A DNA stretch of 32,012 nt from positions 1 through 32,012 of the forward strand of contig JAPLCZ010000239.1 in the NCBI GenBank assembly GCA_026391915.1, in the 5' to 3' direction. Origin of the DNA: Bacteroidota bacterium (GTDB lineage Bacteria > Bacteroidota > Bacteroidia > CAILMK01). The notes beneath the pieces were generated by a model that was not told where the DNA came from, ran no database searches, and saw nothing but the letters and a program-made list of their open reading frames with translations. The translations under genes and the position numbers were made by a program. Each line of letters starts with the position of its first letter. Position 1 is the stretch's first letter. Below are positions 1-8,770 of this stretch, piece after piece.

Positions 1-1637
1 CTATCTGCAATAAAGCGCACCACGCTAAGGTCATGGCTTATGAAAATATAGGTAAGCTTGAGCTCTGTTTTTAGTTGGGTAAGCAGGTTGAGTACCTGCG
101 CCTGCACCGATACATCAAGGGCAGAAACGGACTCATCACAAATAATAAACTTAGGGTTTACTGCCAGAGAACGGGCTATGCAAATGCGCTGGCGTTGCCC
201 ACCAGAAAACTCATGCGGATAGCGGTTGTAGTGGTTAGGTGATAGCCCCACTTTCTCCAAAAGCTCCATGACTTTTTGTTTGCGTTCTTTGTTAGTATTG
301 TGCAGCTTATGCACTATCATAGGCTCCAAAATAGCATAGCCAATTGTCATCCGCGGGTTGAGGGAAGAGTATGGGTCTTGGAAAATAATCTGCATATTTT
401 TGCGCATTTTGCGCATGGGTTCTCTCTCCAAATTGCGGATGTTGATGCCATCAAAAATTACTTCGCCGTGGGTGGGTTCCACCAAACGTAAAATGCTTCT
501 GCCAAGGGTAGTTTTTCCGCAACCGGATTCCCCTACCAATCCCAAAACCTCCCCGGGATACACTTGCAGGCTCACATCATCCACGGCTTTTACGTAATCT
601 TTCACACCACCAAAAAGCCCCTTTTTTATAGGAAACCAAGTGCTCAGGTTATTGACTTTTAAGATGGGTTCTGCGGCGTAGATAGTCTGTTGTTTGGCTT
701 CTCTCTCCCCCACTTTTATTTCCCTTTCGCTTAAAACTTCTGCAATAGTTTTAGTAGATTCACTCATGCTGCCATCAGCATTTTCTACCATAAAATCTTT
801 TAGCGTAGGCAGGCTGCTGAGGCGGCGACTTACAGGTGGGCGGCAAGCCAAAAGCCCTTTGGTATAGGGGTGTTGGGGGTTATTGAAAATATCTTTTACA
901 GTGCCCTGTTCCACGATTTTCCCTTTGTACATCACTAAAATTCTATCTGCAATTTCTGCTATCACACCAAGATCATGCGTGATAAAAAGCATACTCATAA
1001 TGTGTTGGGTTTGCAGCCCTTTCATCAAATCCAGAATTGTGCGTTGCACTGTTACATCCAACGCGGTGGTAGGCTCATCTGCAATTAATATCCTGGGTGT
1101 GCAAGCCATCCCCATAGCAATCATCACTCGCTGCTTTTGCCCACCAGAAAGTTGATGAGGGTAGCTATCCAACATTTGTTCTGGGCGTGGGAGTTTTACT
1201 TCATTAAAGAGCTCAAAAGTTTTTTGACGTGCCTCCTTTTTACTAAGGTTGGTATGCGCCAGCAAAGCCTCCATCACCTGATAGCCGCAAGTGAGTACGG
1301 GGTTAAGGGAGGTCATGGGTTCCTGAAAAATCATGGCGATTTCATTGCCTCTGTAGTGTCGCATTTCTTTGTCAGGCAAAGCAAGAAGATTTACTTTGTC
1401 CCATGACTTTTTGGTATAAATAATTTCACCTGAAGAAACATCGGCAGGTGGAGTGCGCAACAGCCGCATAATAGAAAGTGAGGTAACAGATTTCCCTGAA
1501 CCAGATTCCCCAACAATGCCCAAAGTTTCGCCCTCATGCAACTGAAAGCTGATACCATCAACCGCAGTTGCCCAGCCCTCTTCTGTTTTGAAGCGGGTGG
1601 TGAGATTCTTAATTTCCAGTATTGAGGTGGAGGGCAT
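1..1637 (-). CDS. Oligo/dipeptide ABC transporter ATPase, two fused nucleotide-binding domains (3' end outside window)
   Basis: This cytoplasmic protein should power uptake of peptides or similar solutes through a DppBC/OppBC-type permease. Two complete ABC ATPase modules lie in tandem, as in the E. coli YejF/GsiA type (DppD and DppF fused). Module 1 has Walker A GESGSGKS at residues 43-50, signature LSGGQ near 163 and Walker B LIADEP followed by TTALD. Module 2 has Walker A GESGCGKT at 369-376, signature FSGGQ near 474 and ICDES followed by VSALD. The oligopeptide linker with HPYTKGLL lies between them. The frame is open for 545 codons and leaves the window at base 1, so only the extreme C-terminus is missing. 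The ATG at 1637 lies 30 bases after the PorE-like gene and may be co-transcribed with it. No permease or binding protein is in view, so the substrate is unknown. Confidence 0.93.
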   Translation of the reverse strand, partial: MPSTSILEIKNLTTRFKTEEGWATAVDGISFQLHEGETLGIVGESGSGKSVTSLSIMRLLRTPPADVSSGEIIYTKKSWDKVNLLALPDKEMRHYRGNEIAMIFQEPMTSLNPVLTCGYQVMEALLAHTNLSKKEARQKTFELFNEVKLPRPEQMLDSYPHQLSGGQKQRVMIAMGMACTPRILIADEPTTALDVTVQRTILDLMKGLQTQHIMSMLFITHDLGVIAEIADRILVMYKGKIVEQGTVKDIFNNPQHPYTKGLLACRPPVSRRLSSLPTLKDFMVENADGSMSESTKTIAEVLSEREIKVGEREAKQQTIYAAEPILKVNNLSTWFPIKKGLFGGVKDYVKAVDDVSLQVYPGEVLGLVGESGCGKTTLGRSILRLVEPTHGEVIFDGINIRNLEREPMRKMRKNMQIIFQDPYSSLNPRMTIGYAILEPMIVHKLHNTNKERKQKVMELLEKVGLSPNHYNRYPHEFSGGQRQRICIARSLAVNPKFIICDESVSALDVSVQAQVLNLLTQLKTELKLTYIFISHDLSVVRFIAD

Positions 1638-1667
1638 ATTAGGGTGCAATTTATTGAAGATATTGTG

Positions 1668-3644
1668 CTATTCAATAATTTTTAATTCGGTGCGGCGGTT
1701 TTCTGCTTTTCCTTTTTCTGTGGTGTTTTCTGCTATGGGTTGGGCATCACCATAGCCTGTAAACTTCATGCGAGTAGTTGGAATTTTCCCAGTATTCAAT
1801 AAATAATCATATACCGATTTTGCCCTGTTTTCTGAGAGAGTTTTGTTGTGGTCTTGCTGACCGGTATTATCCGTATGCCCACTAATTTCAATCTTGATTT
1901 GGGGATTGGTTTTCAGGAAATCAATCATGCGATTTAGCTCCAATGCAGAGGCGTTTTCCAACTCATAAGAATCTGTTTTAAAGAAGATATTTTTCAGCGT
2001 AATCTTAACTCCCGCTTTTAAGGGTTGCAGTGGCACATCATGTATGTAAGGCTCTATTTGCACATAATTTTTTAGTGGGATGTTATCAGAGTAAAACAAA
2101 TATCCCTTGGCTTTTACGTTGAGTAAATAATCTTTCCCTTCCGGCAACGCAATCAAAAAACTCCCTGAATTCCCGGTTGTATATTTAATCAAAGTTTTAC
2201 CTGTTGATAGGTCAGCAATTTCTAAAACTGCTGCTAAATTTTTCTTGGTTTCTGCATCAAATACTTTCCCTTTTAGGTAGGTAACAGGGCTAGGGCGTGC
2301 TGTCTTTGGCAAGGTGAAATAATACAAATCATTGCCGCCAATATGGTTTGGGCCAGAGCCTGAAGTGTAGTAGGCAAACTCACCTTTTCTATCCACCACT
2401 AAGCCTGTTTCTTCAGTATAAGTATTTATAGGGTAGCCAATATTAACCGCCGAATCCCAATTGCCGTCAGCGTTTTTTCTGGCAATAAAAATATCTGCTG
2501 CGCCCATGCCGGGTAGCCCGTTGGAACTGAAATAAAGCGTTTGATTATCCGTATGAATATAGGGTGACTGCTCATTGCCGGCAGTGTTTATTTTGCCACC
2601 AAGATTTACGGGTTGAGAGAAATTCCAATCCTCATCACGGGTGGTTGACCATAAGTCCATTCCGCCTTTCCCGCCAGGGCGGTTGGAGACAAAATAAATG
2701 GTTTTGCCATCATAAGAAATGCGTGGTTGTGATTCAAAATTATTGGTGTTGATGGGCGCACCCATATTCTGTGGGCTGTCCCATTTCCCATCATGATTTA
2801 CGGAAATATAGAGGTCGCATGAACCAAAACCGTCCTCCCTATTGCAGGCCGTAAAAATTAAAAAACTTCCATCAGGTGAAACAGAAAGCGCACCCTCATT
2901 CATCTCCGTATTTACCTTAGGAACATCCATAGCAGGTTGCCATTTGCCGTCCTTTTTTATAGAGAATAATATGTCCTCATTAAACTGCCCCGTGTTCATC
3001 TTTAGTTTCTCTTTTTCCTTCTGATTTTCAGTCAAAGGCTTCCACCTTGTGAAGTACATGGTCTCTTCATCCACAGTAAAAGAAGGAGGAAATTCATTGT
3101 ATTTTGTGTTCACTGCATCACCCATATTAATGGGGGTAAATGGCACAGGATGATTCATGAGATAGATGGGGAATTTGAGCTTCTCAATCCTATCTTCTAC
3201 AAAGGTTTTTTGCTTAACAGTTGTGGTAGGGAAACACAATAAATTTTTATAGAGTTTTGTTGCCTCAAAATACTCCCCTTTGTTAAAACTCATGGAGGCA
3301 AGATTCAGCGTAGCAGAAGTATTTTGGCTATCCATTTTCATCAAATCCAGATATTCTTTTTTCTGCAAATCTTCCTGATTGCTGATGCGGTAAATATCTG
3401 CCGTCAACACATAAGGTTCAGGATATTTCGGGTCTTCCTTTTTCGCCTTTTCGCAGTAGATGAGGGCTTTTTTGTAGTCTTTGGCTAAGGCATATCCAAA
3501 AGCTTTTTTGTAGCAATCTGTAGCTTTGTCACTGGCTTTATAGCTGCCCAATTGCGCATAAGAATTACATGCTGCCATGCAAAAAATAAAAGCAGCCACG
3601 GCTGCTTTTATTACTGTAATTTTTATGTGCTTTGTGCCCACCAT
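1668..3644 (-). CDS. PorE-like periplasmic OmpA-family protein (TPR, PD40 propeller, regulatory domain, OmpA C-domain)
   Basis: Length is 658 aa. An N-terminal signal segment ends in a possible lipobox (MAAC, then NSYAQ), which suggests a lipoprotein. Residues about 35-150 form TPR-like helices. About 180-450 carry PD40/WD40-like blades with repeated SPDG, YDGKTIYF and LYFSSNG motifs. About 460-545 resemble a carboxypeptidase regulatory domain, starting at YLKGKVFD. About 548-658 are an OmpA peptidoglycan-binding domain with SGHTDNTG, LSENRAKSV and NRRTELK. The same domain order and nearly the same length are known for PorE, which tethers the type IX secretion machinery to peptidoglycan in Porphyromonas. 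The family has paralogues, so PorE itself is an inference from architecture. The start lies 3 bases after the DUF4468 gene, so the two are very likely co-transcribed. Confidence 0.8.
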   Translation of the reverse strand: MVGTKHIKITVIKAAVAAFIFCMAACNSYAQLGSYKASDKATDCYKKAFGYALAKDYKKALIYCEKAKKEDPKYPEPYVLTADIYRISNQEDLQKKEYLDLMKMDSQNTSATLNLASMSFNKGEYFEATKLYKNLLCFPTTTVKQKTFVEDRIEKLKFPIYLMNHPVPFTPINMGDAVNTKYNEFPPSFTVDEETMYFTRWKPLTENQKEKEKLKMNTGQFNEDILFSIKKDGKWQPAMDVPKVNTEMNEGALSVSPDGSFLIFTACNREDGFGSCDLYISVNHDGKWDSPQNMGAPINTNNFESQPRISYDGKTIYFVSNRPGGKGGMDLWSTTRDEDWNFSQPVNLGGKINTAGNEQSPYIHTDNQTLYFSSNGLPGMGAADIFIARKNADGNWDSAVNIGYPINTYTEETGLVVDRKGEFAYYTSGSGPNHIGGNDLYYFTLPKTARPSPVTYLKGKVFDAETKKNLAAVLEIADLSTGKTLIKYTTGNSGSFLIALPEGKDYLLNVKAKGYLFYSDNIPLKNYVQIEPYIHDVPLQPLKAGVKITLKNIFFKTDSYELENASALELNRMIDFLKTNPQIKIEISGHTDNTGQQDHNKTLSENRAKSVYDYLLNTGKIPTTRMKFTGYGDAQPIAENTTEKGKAENRRTELKIIE

Positions 3645-3647
3645 TTT

Positions 3648-4202
3648 CTACCAATCTTCTTTCACCTGCACCTTGTCCGATGACATATTTTCTTTCAACA
3701 TTCCAATCAGTTTGCGGATGTCTTTATCTACAAATTCCATCTTCTCAGGGAGGCGGTCCGAGGGGTTATGCTGGGTAGGCATATTCCATTTTTCCATGCT
3801 CTTTTTAAAACCCCCTTCATCAATGTGGAACTCCACAAAATCGTATTTGTATTTGCCATCTTTAAACCCAAGATTGAGTTTATAAATTATCTTATTAAAC
3901 ATCACATCTTGGCTGCCCACTTTTAGGATTACCTGTGTAGTACATTTCAATTGTAATTGTCCGTTTTCCTTATCGTTTAAAATGATTTTGTTATCCGCCT
4001 GTTTGTACATGGCATGGATGGCTTTTATGCCGCGTTCATAGAGTTTGTCTTTGTTGGTGCCGGGTAGTTGCACCACCTCGCTGTAAGTGTAAATTTTCTT
4101 TTCAGCATCATAGGGCATAGTGGGTTTTTCCTCGTCTTTCTTTTGAGAAAAAGCAGCAAGAGAAATTAAAATAAAACTAAGGAGTAGAGATGTTTTCTTC
4201 AT
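3648..4202 (-). CDS. Exported DUF4468 (TBP-like fold) protein
   Basis: The ATG at 4202 gives 184 aa beginning MKKTSLLLSF, a clear signal peptide ending near AAFSQ. A longer start at 4262 would put 20 hydrophilic residues ahead of the signal and is unlikely. After the signal, the segment from MPYDAEKKIYTYSEVVQLPG through the LYERGIKAI helix and the paired strands (GQLQLKCTTQVIL, IIYKLNLGFKDGKYKY) matches the pattern of DUF4468, a Bacteroidota-specific domain with a TBP-like fold. Its biochemical role is unknown. It sits between tyrS (62 bases upstream) and the PorE-like gene (3 bases downstream), so an envelope function shared with that neighbour is plausible but inferred. Confidence 0.75.
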   Translation of the reverse strand: MKKTSLLLSFILISLAAFSQKKDEEKPTMPYDAEKKIYTYSEVVQLPGTNKDKLYERGIKAIHAMYKQADNKIILNDKENGQLQLKCTTQVILKVGSQDVMFNKIIYKLNLGFKDGKYKYDFVEFHIDEGGFKKSMEKWNMPTQHNPSDRLPEKMEFVDKDIRKLIGMLKENMSSDKVQVKEDW

Positions 4203-4264
4203 TTGAGAAATTGATTTTTGTTTTTGTGATTTTACAATTTTACTGCCATGGGCTGCGCACAAAA

Positions 4265-5536
4265 TTAAACAGCTTTCACCAGAAAATAGTTTTTCTTTCC
4301 TTTTTGGATGATGAGGTATTTTCCATTCAGCAATTTTGCGGTTGGTACTGCATCCTCCAAAGTAATTTTTTCTTTGTTGATGCTCATAGCATTCTCCTGC
4401 AAACTGCGCCTTGCCTCCCCTTTGGATGGAAATATCCCCGTTGCCACTGCCAAAAATTCCGTCATTTCCATTCCTTTGATGGCATCTTTATTTACCTCAA
4501 ACATGGGTACGCCATCAAAAATATCTAGGATTTCTTCCTCTGTTAAAGCCGCTAAACTTTCAGTAGTTGATTTGCCAAAAAGGATTTCTGAGGCCTCCAC
4601 AGCTCTGTTAAAATCCGCCTCATTATGCACCCTGATGGTGATTTCTTTTGCCAGTTCTTTTTGCAACAAACGCAGGTGAGGCGCAGTTGTGTGTTCCGCC
4701 TCCAACGCCTCAACTTCCGCTTTGGTTTTCAAAGAAAATATCCTAATGTAATTGGATACATCACTATCCGAAGCATTCAACCAAAACTGATAAAACTTAT
4801 AGGGCGAAGTGCGTTTTGCATCTAGCCACACATTGCCGCCTTCGGATTTACCGAACTTAGTACCATCCGCTTTTTTGATGAGGGGTGTGGTAAGCGCAAA
4901 GGCTTCTCCGCTGTCTTTTCTGCGGATAAGTTCAGTACCCGTAACAATATTTCCCCATTGGTCACTACCACCCATTTGGAGTTTGATGTTATGGTTTTTC
5001 CAGAGGTAATAAAAATCATAGCCCTGCACCAATTGGTAACTAAATTCTGTGAAGCTCATCCCCGTTTCCAACCTTGATTGCACCGAATCTTTCGCCATCA
5101 TATAGTTGATGGGGATATGTTTTCCCACATCTCTTATAAAATCCAAAAAGGTAAAATCCTTAAACCAATCATAGTTATTTACTATCACTGCGCTGTTTTC
5201 TCCGCAGTTAAAATCAAGGAATTTCTCTAGTTGCGCCTGCTGACATTTGAGGTTATGTTGAAGTGTTTCTTCATTCAAAAAATTGCGTTCTGCGCTTTTG
5301 CCAGAGGGGTCACCTACCATGCCTGTGGCGCCACCCACCAAAGCAAAAGGTTTATGCCCGCAGCGCTGGAAATGCATCAGCGTCATTACTTGCACAAGGT
5401 TGCCCACCCCCAACGAATCGGCGGTAGGGTCAAACCCAATATAGCCGCACACCATTTCCTTTTTCAGCAACTCCTCAGTGCCGGGGATATGGTCATGCAA
5501 CATCCCACGCCAGCGCAATTCTTCAATAAAATCCAT
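4265..5536 (-). CDS. tyrS: Tyrosyl-tRNA synthetase
   Basis: This cytoplasmic enzyme charges tRNA-Tyr using tyrosine and ATP. It is 423 aa from the chosen ATG, normal for bacterial TyrS. Visible landmarks are [16 protein letters not shown] (the HIGH-type region), [28 protein letters not shown], the KMSKS-type loop written here as KFGKS (227-231), and a C-terminal S4-like RNA-binding segment ending [11 protein letters not shown]. The reading frame extends upstream to an ATG at 5593, but a strong promoter match lies at 5564-5593, so the ATG at 5536 ([11 protein letters not shown]) is preferred. This gene probably leads the cluster continuing into the DUF4468, PorE-like and ABC genes. Confidence 0.97.
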   Translation of the reverse strand: MDFIEELRWRGMLHDHIPGTEELLKKEMVCGYIGFDPTADSLGVGNLVQVMTLMHFQRCGHKPFALVGGATGMVGDPSGKSAERNFLNEETLQHNLKCQQAQLEKFLDFNCGENSAVIVNNYDWFKDFTFLDFIRDVGKHIPINYMMAKDSVQSRLETGMSFTEFSYQLVQGYDFYYLWKNHNIKLQMGGSDQWGNIVTGTELIRRKDSGEAFALTTPLIKKADGTKFGKSEGGNVWLDAKRTSPYKFYQFWLNASDSDVSNYIRIFSLKTKAEVEALEAEHTTAPHLRLLQKELAKEITIRVHNEADFNRAVEASEILFGKSTTESLAALTEEEILDIFDGVPMFEVNKDAIKGMEMTEFLAVATGIFPSKGEARRSLQENAMSINKEKITLEDAVPTAKLLNGKYLIIQKGKKNYFLVKAV

Positions 5537-5563
5537 CTTTATTTTTTTCCGTATTGATTGCTG

Positions 5564-5593
5564 CAAAAGTAGGGAAGAACTCATAGTGAACAA
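5564..5593 (-). promoter_or_regulatory. Predicted Bacteroidota promoter for tyrS
   Basis: Read on the minus strand, TTG at 5593-5591 is followed by 19 bases and then TACTTTTG (5571-5564), which fits the TTG/TAnnTTTG consensus of Bacteroidota sigma factors. The tyrS ATG lies 27 bases further on. The placement argues against the longer upstream start at 5593. Confidence 0.6.
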
Positions 5594-5619
5594 TGAATAG
5601 TGAATAATGAATAGTGATG
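5592..5619. repeat. Two tandem copies of a 14-bp AATGAATAGTGA-type unit
   Basis: AATGAATAGTGAAT (5592-5605) is followed directly by AATGAATAGTGATG (5606-5619). A degenerate partial copy, CATAGTGAAC, lies just before. The array touches the -33 element of the tyrS promoter and separates tyrS from the divergent nuclease gene. Confidence 0.7.
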
Positions 5620-5667
5620 GGGGGCTGCAAGGTATATAAAGCGAGTTATTACAGAAAAGTATTTGCT

Positions 5668-5675
5668 TATTTTTG
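5668..5675 (+). promoter_or_regulatory. Possible -7 element for the dual-nuclease gene
   Basis: TATTTTTG matches TAnnTTTG and lies 34 bases before the ATG at 5710. No convincing TTG is found 17-23 bases upstream, so the match is partial. Confidence 0.3.
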
Positions 5676-5709
5676 CGATGAAAACAAGAGAATTTAATTT
5701 GTTTAAAGA

Positions 5710-7620
5710 ATGAGATTACAAGAAAAGTATAAAATTATAGGGCAATATATAGAAGGGAATTTTATGTTTTTCATTTGTGAGACTATGATTTTACTTCTTC
5801 TGTTATTCTTAATAATTTATATTAGATGGAGAAGGAAGCAATTGATTTCAGCTATTGAAGTAACTAAATATTTTGATAATCACTTAAATGAAAATGGAAA
5901 TAACCCACCATTAAGGAAAACCTATCAAATCAAAAAAGATAAGAAGGGAGTGCAAAATGGAATTAATAACACATCTGAAAAAACAAAAGATATTATAGGG
6001 AGAGGAAGGGACTCAGAAAAAACAAACGTAACGACTAACGACAAAAATGAGAGCAAGAATGATGTGACAATGGATAAACAAGCTAAACAAAAAGTAAATT
6101 CTACATTGTTCCTATCAAATGATGTAAGTGTTAAAATTATTAAGTCCGTTCCAGAATCAGAAAACTCAAAGCCTAAAAAAATTGGATATAAACCCAATAA
6201 TAAATTTCTCCAAAGTGAACAATACTCTTATGCTGCCGTAAAAATGCCATTAGAAGATAGTTTAATTAAATTGTCACGTAAAGGGAGGTCTAATAAAAAA
6301 GGATATACAGAGGATGGATTTTTCAGAACTCTCAAGGAACATTTTAAGGGTAAATTTAGTGTATTCAATGACAGACATATCCCGACAAAGAATGGAAGAG
6401 TTTATGAACCAGATTTTGTACTTTCAAATATAAAAAACAGTAAGAATATCTATATAAATACTGAAATTGATGAGCCATATGAAGGTGGTAAGAAGGCACC
6501 AACTCACTGTATAGGTAAAGACAATATTAGAGATGATTTTTTTACGAAAAGAGGATGGATTGTAATCCGCTTTGCAGAAATCCAAGTTCACCAAGAACCT
6601 GATAATTGTTGTGCTTTAATTGCAAAAGTAATCGCATCTATTGATGAAACATTTAGCTCCGAATTACTTCTTCAATCCAATCCAATGTCAGTTAGACAAT
6701 GGAGCAGTTCACAAGCAAGAAAGTGGGTGGGAATAAAATATAGGGAAGGATATTTAAACATAGCAGACTTTGAAAATAGACCAAATGAAATTGCCAAATA
6801 CATAGTCAAAGAATCAATAGCTGACCAACTAGTAGAGGGAAGTATTTCTGTATTGGATTCCAAAGATAAAAGTGAAATTAAAAAAGCCCCAAATATTGAG
6901 ACAAAAAACCATTCTATAAATAAAGTCGAAAGAGAAGAAGTGTTATCATCTGATGATATAAAACACAGGATTCATGTTAAAGACAAATCCAATACTATTT
7001 CAGCACGACAACTTGTCGATAAGTTCTTCCCGAAATTTGATGTTAATTTATCTGTTGAAATAGCTGCTTACGAAAAAGGAGTTTCTAGGGAAATAATTCT
7101 TAAAGAATGGGATAACGTAGCTGAGAAAGGGATTGATATGCATGAGACAATTCGTAGTTTTTTTGCTGGTAATGATTATGAAATAAATACACCAGAAATC
7201 AGGTATTTTTTGGCGTTTTTAGAAGACCATAATTCTTTAAAGCCATATAAATTCAATTTGAATATTTTTGATAAAGACCTGCTTATTGAAGGAATAATAG
7301 ATATGATATTTGAAAAGGAAGACGGGTCTCTTCATATGTTTGATTGGGAAAGAAGTAATAAAATTGTTACCCCGGGGAGTATTATAAATAACAATGGAGG
7401 TAATGGATTAAAGCGGCTTTCACACTTAAAAGACAATGAATATAATAAGCATTGCTTACAACAAAACATCTATAAACACATTATAGAAAAGTACGGTTTT
7501 AAGATTGCTTCAATGAACTTGTTGATACTTCATCAATCATACAAAACTTATATAGAAGTAAGAATTCCTGATATGGAAAGAGAAGTAGAATACATTTTTG
7601 AAAACAGGTTTAAACTTTAG
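5710..7620 (+). CDS. Membrane-anchored protein with two PD-(D/E)XK nuclease-like domains
   Basis: 636 aa; no family name is recognised. Residues 18-38 form one hydrophobic helix followed by RWRRK, so the bulk should face the cytoplasm. Residues about 60-180 are a Lys/Asn/Glu-rich, probably disordered linker. Domain 1 (about 190-310) resembles DUF559/Vsr-like endonuclease folds: EPDFVL with D235, NTEIDEPYE with E252 and D254, then D271, R274 and GWIVIRFAE (282-290). Domain 2 (about 445-630) resembles RecB/Cas4-type nucleases: GIDMH (474-478), IDMIF with D531, DWERSNK with D545, and QQNIY (584-588). In domain 2 the usual catalytic Lys after D-[YW] is Glu547, so its activity is doubtful. The gene is AT-rich, stands alone in its direction between housekeeping genes and ends at a strong terminator, suggesting an accessory gene. 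A defence or DNA-processing role is inference. ATG 5764 is an alternative start that would leave the helix intact. Confidence 0.75.
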   Translation: MRLQEKYKIIGQYIEGNFMFFICETMILLLLLFLIIYIRWRRKQLISAIEVTKYFDNHLNENGNNPPLRKTYQIKKDKKGVQNGINNTSEKTKDIIGRGRDSEKTNVTTNDKNESKNDVTMDKQAKQKVNSTLFLSNDVSVKIIKSVPESENSKPKKIGYKPNNKFLQSEQYSYAAVKMPLEDSLIKLSRKGRSNKKGYTEDGFFRTLKEHFKGKFSVFNDRHIPTKNGRVYEPDFVLSNIKNSKNIYINTEIDEPYEGGKKAPTHCIGKDNIRDDFFTKRGWIVIRFAEIQVHQEPDNCCALIAKVIASIDETFSSELLLQSNPMSVRQWSSSQARKWVGIKYREGYLNIADFENRPNEIAKYIVKESIADQLVEGSISVLDSKDKSEIKKAPNIETKNHSINKVEREEVLSSDDIKHRIHVKDKSNTISARQLVDKFFPKFDVNLSVEIAAYEKGVSREIILKEWDNVAEKGIDMHETIRSFFAGNDYEINTPEIRYFLAFLEDHNSLKPYKFNLNIFDKDLLIEGIIDMIFEKEDGSLHMFDWERSNKIVTPGSIINNNGGNGLKRLSHLKDNEYNKHCLQQNIYKHIIEKYGFKIASMNLLILHQSYKTYIEVRIPDMEREVEYIFENRFKL

Positions 7621-7704
7621 CACCTCCACCCTCATTGTTATTATCACCTACATGCTGTTCAGAAAATAAGCTGTTGGTAAAACCACCGCACCGTTCACAA
7701 AATA

Positions 7705-7734
7705 AAAGACCTCCCCAATTGGGGAGGTCTTTTT
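7705..7734. terminator. Perfect bidirectional intrinsic terminator
   Basis: The two 15-base arms (AAAAGACCTCCCCAA and its exact complement) form a perfect palindrome with a GC-rich core. It has A-runs on one side and T-runs on the other, so it can end transcription from both directions. It lies between the convergent dual-nuclease gene (stop 7620) and the lipoprotein gene (stop 7756). Confidence 0.88.
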
Positions 7735-7755
7735 ATTTATTAAGTATGGCTGAAT

Positions 7756-8517
7756 TTATTTACAGCTATACTCCATAGTATAAACTATAGAAATGCCATT
7801 GGTTGTTTCGGTGATTTTGGTGGGATTGCCATCTGTATTGTACTCAAAGGTTCTGGTAGTTGTGGTGCTGCCAAAGGGGTGGCTTCCATAATTATTGGGG
7901 CTAAAGAATTCAACACCGGGGGCAGAGGCTGTGTATAAAAATCCTTTGCCAGGATTGTTTTTACCATCATACCCACTATAGGTAGTAGTTGTAGAAGTGC
8001 TATTATCTTTAGTTGTTAAAACATTGCCGTTGCCATCGGTAGTATAATCAATAGAAGATAATGCTGTAGGGCTGCCGGGTTGGAAGATTTCAGCTTTGGT
8101 TATTCTGCTACCATTATAAGAGTAGCTACAGTAAGAGGTCTCAATAAATTTATCTGATGATTGGTCATAATCAAAAATATGAACCTTGGAGACATTGCTT
8201 CCGCTATACTCAAGGGTGATATAATTTAGCACCTTGCCATTTGGGTCTTGGTCGCTGATTTTGCTAGGGTTACTACCGTTGTATTCATACGCAGTATAGC
8301 TGGTTACAATACCTGAGTTATCATAAAATTGAACTTTGCTAATATGGTTATTGCCATCAATAGTTGATCTGATAAATGGTTTGCCATCAATTTTCATGAC
8401 GTTAACAACACACTTTTTTGCAGGTGTGGTTGTGGTGTCAGCTTTTTTGGTGCAAGCAGTAATGATAATACCAGCAAGCAGCATGAGAGAGAGTGTAGTG
8501 GTGATAAGTTTTTTCAT
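7756..8517 (-). CDS. Lipoprotein with YD-like (RHS-type) repeats
   Basis: 253 aa. A signal peptide of MKKLITTTLSLMLLAG type leads to a lipobox around ITAC, with Cys22 the likely lipidated residue, followed by a Thr/Lys-rich spacer. The body is made of repeating strand units with the patterns YNGSxPSKI, YSGSNVSKV, YNGSRITKA, YTTDGNGNV and YNTDGNPTKI. These resemble YD/RHS-type repeats common in Bacteroidota surface lipoproteins. No catalytic motif is visible and the function is unknown. A near-consensus TACCTTCG (8549-8542) lies 24 bases upstream of the ATG. The gene is isolated between a terminator downstream and a repeat block upstream. Confidence 0.8.
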   Translation of the reverse strand: MKKLITTTLSLMLLAGIIITACTKKADTTTTPAKKCVVNVMKIDGKPFIRSTIDGNNHISKVQFYDNSGIVTSYTAYEYNGSNPSKISDQDPNGKVLNYITLEYSGSNVSKVHIFDYDQSSDKFIETSYCSYSYNGSRITKAEIFQPGSPTALSSIDYTTDGNGNVLTTKDNSTSTTTTYSGYDGKNNPGKGFLYTASAPGVEFFSPNNYGSHPFGSTTTTRTFEYNTDGNPTKITETTNGISIVYTMEYSCK

Positions 8518-8561
8518 ATTTGTTTTGTTTGAATTTTAAAGCGAAGGTATAAAGAAGATTT

Positions 8562-8755
8562 GACCTCACCTAAATCCTCTCCAAAAGACCTCACCCCAAC
8601 CCCTCTCCAAAGGAGAGGGTCAAGAATTACCCCTAAATCCCCTAAAGGGGACTTGCTCTCCGATGTTGATTTGTTTGGATTTTGGAAGATTTGTTTTTCA
8701 ATAATTACCACTAATTTCTGATGAGGTTAAAGCCCCCTTTAGGGGGTTGGGGGTA
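8562..8755. repeat. Block of palindromic intergenic repeats
   Basis: The block holds GACCTCACC motifs at 8562 and 8587. A hairpin with 8-base arms, CCCTCTCC and GGAGAGGG, lies at 8601-8619. CCCC-TAAA-GGGG lies near 8646-8657, and another C-run/G-run palindrome near 8731-8752. The 36 bases at 8584-8619 recur identically at 29551-29586. A small minus-strand frame across it (8514-8711) is made of the repeat and is not considered a gene. Confidence 0.75.
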
Positions 8756-8770
8756 TGTAGTTAAATCCTC

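Noticed and set aside
1391-1675. 94-codon minus-strand frame at the start of the ABC gene
   Set aside because: Wrong frame over the ABC ATPase, whose Walker A and signature motifs lie in the frame starting at 1637.
5537-5593. Extended N-terminus of tyrS from ATG 5593
   Set aside because: The extra 19 residues lie over a strong promoter match and are not part of the TyrS fold.
8514-8711. 65-codon minus-strand frame
   Set aside because: Encoded mostly by the palindromic repeat block (LGDLG, RGVGVRSFGEDLG), a typical false gene over such repeats.
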